A stretch of DNA of 64,000 bases, from assembly GCA_017302255.1 (NCBI GenBank), contig JAFLDV010000003.1, positions 1-64,000 of the forward strand. Reading direction: 5' to 3'. Positions 62,505 to 64,000 of this stretch are shown piece after piece. The DNA comes from Gammaproteobacteria bacterium. Lineage in GTDB: Bacteria; Pseudomonadota; Gammaproteobacteria; Enterobacterales; Alteromonadaceae. Under the pieces are notes generated by a model. The model was not told the origin of the DNA. It searched no databases and saw only the letters and a list, made by a program, of their open reading frames with translations. How positions within the stretch are numbered: the stretch's first letter is position 1; every line of letters starts with the position of its first letter. The position numbers and the translations under genes are program-made.

Positions 62505-64000
62505 TTATTGCTGACTCCAAGCGACTTTTACACCGCTAAAGGCACTATAAGCGCGCACACCAACTATCCAATTGCCAGCCACTGGATTAGTTAAAGTACA
62601 GCTTTCGGTATTACCGGTTTTATAAGGGCGACAGGCATAAGTCGTGGTCGTTGGGTTTGCACCTTGGCGCACATACATATCAGCATCGCCAGTACCACCG
62701 CTCATGTTGATCTGCAGTGATTTTGCTCCAGCTGGCACCACAATAGTTTTGTAGACCCAGCTTCCTTTGGCCGCAGCAAGGTTAGTAAATTCGCCTGATG
62801 AACCAGTTGGTGGCGGTGGTGTGGTACCAGTACTGTTACCGAGCTCAAGCGCAAAGGATAAACCCAACTTGGCAAACTTCAGCGCATGCGCCGCAGTTTG
62901 GTCTGAATTGGCGAGTGTATCGTTCACACTATGAATTTTCGGGTTTGAGCTATTAAACTTGGCTTCAAACGGCATCACTGCCGCATAACCAGCGTTGTGC
63001 CAAGAGGCATGATCAGAACAGCCATAACCGCAGACATCGGTGCTTTGTTTTAAACTTGGCTGATAGGTGCTAATTAATGATTGCACATAAGCATTTAAAC
63101 TCGTGTTCGTGTAGTCAGTCATCAACACAATATCGTCGACACCACCTTTGTAGTTAGTCATATCGAGTTGCATCACACCAATGACTTGCTTGCCGGCACT
63201 TGCTGCAGCTGTTGCGATATCTTTACTACCGCGCAGACCTACCTCTTCGGCAGCATATCCATAAAAACGAATAGTGCGTTTTGGTCGCAGGTTTTGCGAG
63301 GCCATCACGCGGATGATATCGGTTAACGTAGCAATACCAGAGGCATCATCATCAGCGCCTGGCGCGCGAGTAGTTTCGGTGGTGCCGCTTTGGTTGATAG
63401 AATCGAGATGTCCACCTAGCACCACAATTTCATTTGGAAAATCACTACCAACAAACTCAAGCATCACCGATTGTTGGTTATAACCAGTATGCGCAACACG
63501 ACTAACTGTCGCCCAACTGCGTCCGCTGACTAGCGACGTCCATTGGCTAGCGATCCAGTCTGCCGAGTTTTTACCTGAGGTCGTAGTGTAATAGCGGTTG
63601 GTGAATGCACTTAAGTCAGTGATAGTTTGCGCAATTGAACTGTTGTTCAACATTGGCAGCATAGCATTGACGAGTGTGCCTTGGGTCAATGGCGGCGGCG
63701 TGAAGACAGCTAAAGAGACTGGATTTGCCGTTGCATTCATTGCCTCAGCCAAGCTGTTGTGGGCAATAAAGCCACCACAACGATGCAATTGCTGATGGAT
63801 CTGACCTGATAAGATTGAAATGTCTTGCTCATCAATACTCGCGAGTACCGGCAACTGATGCTCTGGTGCAAGATTGGCGATGCCAAGACTTGTCATCAGA
63901 CTCTGCCTGTCTGCAACCTGATACGGCGCATTTTTTAATTTGGCGGCGGTACCGGCATCAATAGTGATCCAGACAGTTTCAGCGACTGCTGGTGCTGCGA
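62505..64000 (-). CDS. Secreted M28 aminopeptidase with PPC domain (5' end beyond window)
   Basis: The frame is open to base 64000, so the true start and signal peptide are outside. What is seen: a propeptide (about residues 1-110 of the visible part), an M28 zinc core with LGGHLDSI (His), APGADDDASGIATL (Asp), AAEEVGLRGS (Glu pair), MQLDMTNY (Asp) and CSDHASWHNAG (His), a Pro/Thr linker (TGTTPPPPTGSSGE) and a C-terminal PPC domain (about 95 residues). This is the layout of Vibrio proteolyticus-type leucine aminopeptidase. Confidence 0.92.
   Translation of the reverse strand, partial: AAPAVAETVWITIDAGTAAKLKNAPYQVADRQSLMTSLGIANLAPEHQLPVLASIDEQDISILSGQIHQQLHRCGGFIAHNSLAEAMNATANPVSLAVFTPPPLTQGTLVNAMLPMLNNSSIAQTITDLSAFTNRYYTTTSGKNSADWIASQWTSLVSGRSWATVSRVAHTGYNQQSVMLEFVGSDFPNEIVVLGGHLDSINQSGTTETTRAPGADDDASGIATLTDIIRVMASQNLRPKRTIRFYGYAAEEVGLRGSKDIATAAASAGKQVIGVMQLDMTNYKGGVDDIVLMTDYTNTSLNAYVQSLISTYQPSLKQSTDVCGYGCSDHASWHNAGYAAVMPFEAKFNSSNPKIHSVNDTLANSDQTAAHALKFAKLGLSFALELGNSTGTTPPPPTGSSGEFTNLAAAKGSWVYKTIVVPAGAKSLQINMSGGTGDADMYVRQGANPTTTTYACRPYKTGNTESCTLTNPVAGNWIVGVRAYSAFSGVKVAWSQQ

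Overview
The window reads as a chromosomal segment of a gammaproteobacterium of the Alteromonadales/Vibrio/Pseudomonas type, roughly Rheinheimera-, Alteromonas- or Shewanella-like. The grounds are the polar-flagellum gene order, an FlgT/FlgO/FlgP outer-membrane set, sigma-54-type flagellar promoters, a gltX/tRNA-Val/ligA neighbourhood, an rpiA-serA pair and many secreted peptidases. Species cannot be fixed from the sequence alone. There is no integrase, transposase, CRISPR array or phage gene. The window is ordinary core chromosome with some lineage-specific parts.

Positions 1-17,070 are a flagellar block. On the minus strand lie flgB-C-D-E, then flgF-G-H-I-J, then flgK (cut by the left edge). 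cheV-cheR lie upstream on the same strand. flgA, flgM-flgN and flgT are on the plus strand, while flgP and three tandem FlgO-like lipoprotein genes are on the minus strand. GG-N10-GC (-24/-12, sigma-54) promoter cores precede flgB, flgF, flgK (inside the end of flgJ), flgP, flgT, the flgO cluster and, more weakly, flgA. flgM has a sigma-28-type promoter. A terminator separates flgE from flgF. Together these predict a hierarchical transcription circuit of several sigma-54 units plus FliA control of flgMN.

Positions 17,100-39,000 hold a YegD-type Hsp70, the RNA helicase rhlE with a coupled pseudouridine synthase, an MFS exporter and a long run of secreted or periplasmic hydrolases: a DUF885 peptidase, an S9 prolyl oligopeptidase, a dienelactone hydrolase, an M16 peptidase, an M28 peptidase and a GH13 alpha-amylase-type lipoprotein. 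PaeA, a periplasmic binding protein and a GGDEF-EAL protein sit among them. This fits a peptide- and polymer-degrading heterotroph.

Positions 39,000-53,300 hold an SPFH/NfeD membrane pair and a SatD-HTH plus DUF3307 operon whose promoter is covered by inverted repeats on a 28-bp pitch. A large Orn/Lys/Arg decarboxylase follows, preceded by a compact three-stem leader. A multi-PAS GGDEF-EAL gene is interrupted by one in-frame amber codon. Then come ppnP, an Atm1-type ABC exporter, a DUF4397-like lipoprotein and a CaCA antiporter.

Positions 53,300-64,000 hold rpiA, serA, a cysteine-rich secreted protein of unknown role, gltX, two nearly identical tRNA-Val genes, a receiver-TPR protein with alanine at the phospho-acceptor position, a DUF2919 membrane protein, ligA and a secreted M28 aminopeptidase cut by the right edge.

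The most rewarding leads are the SatD/DUF3307 operon with its operator array, the leader of the decarboxylase gene, the triplicated FlgO cluster and the internal flagellar promoters.
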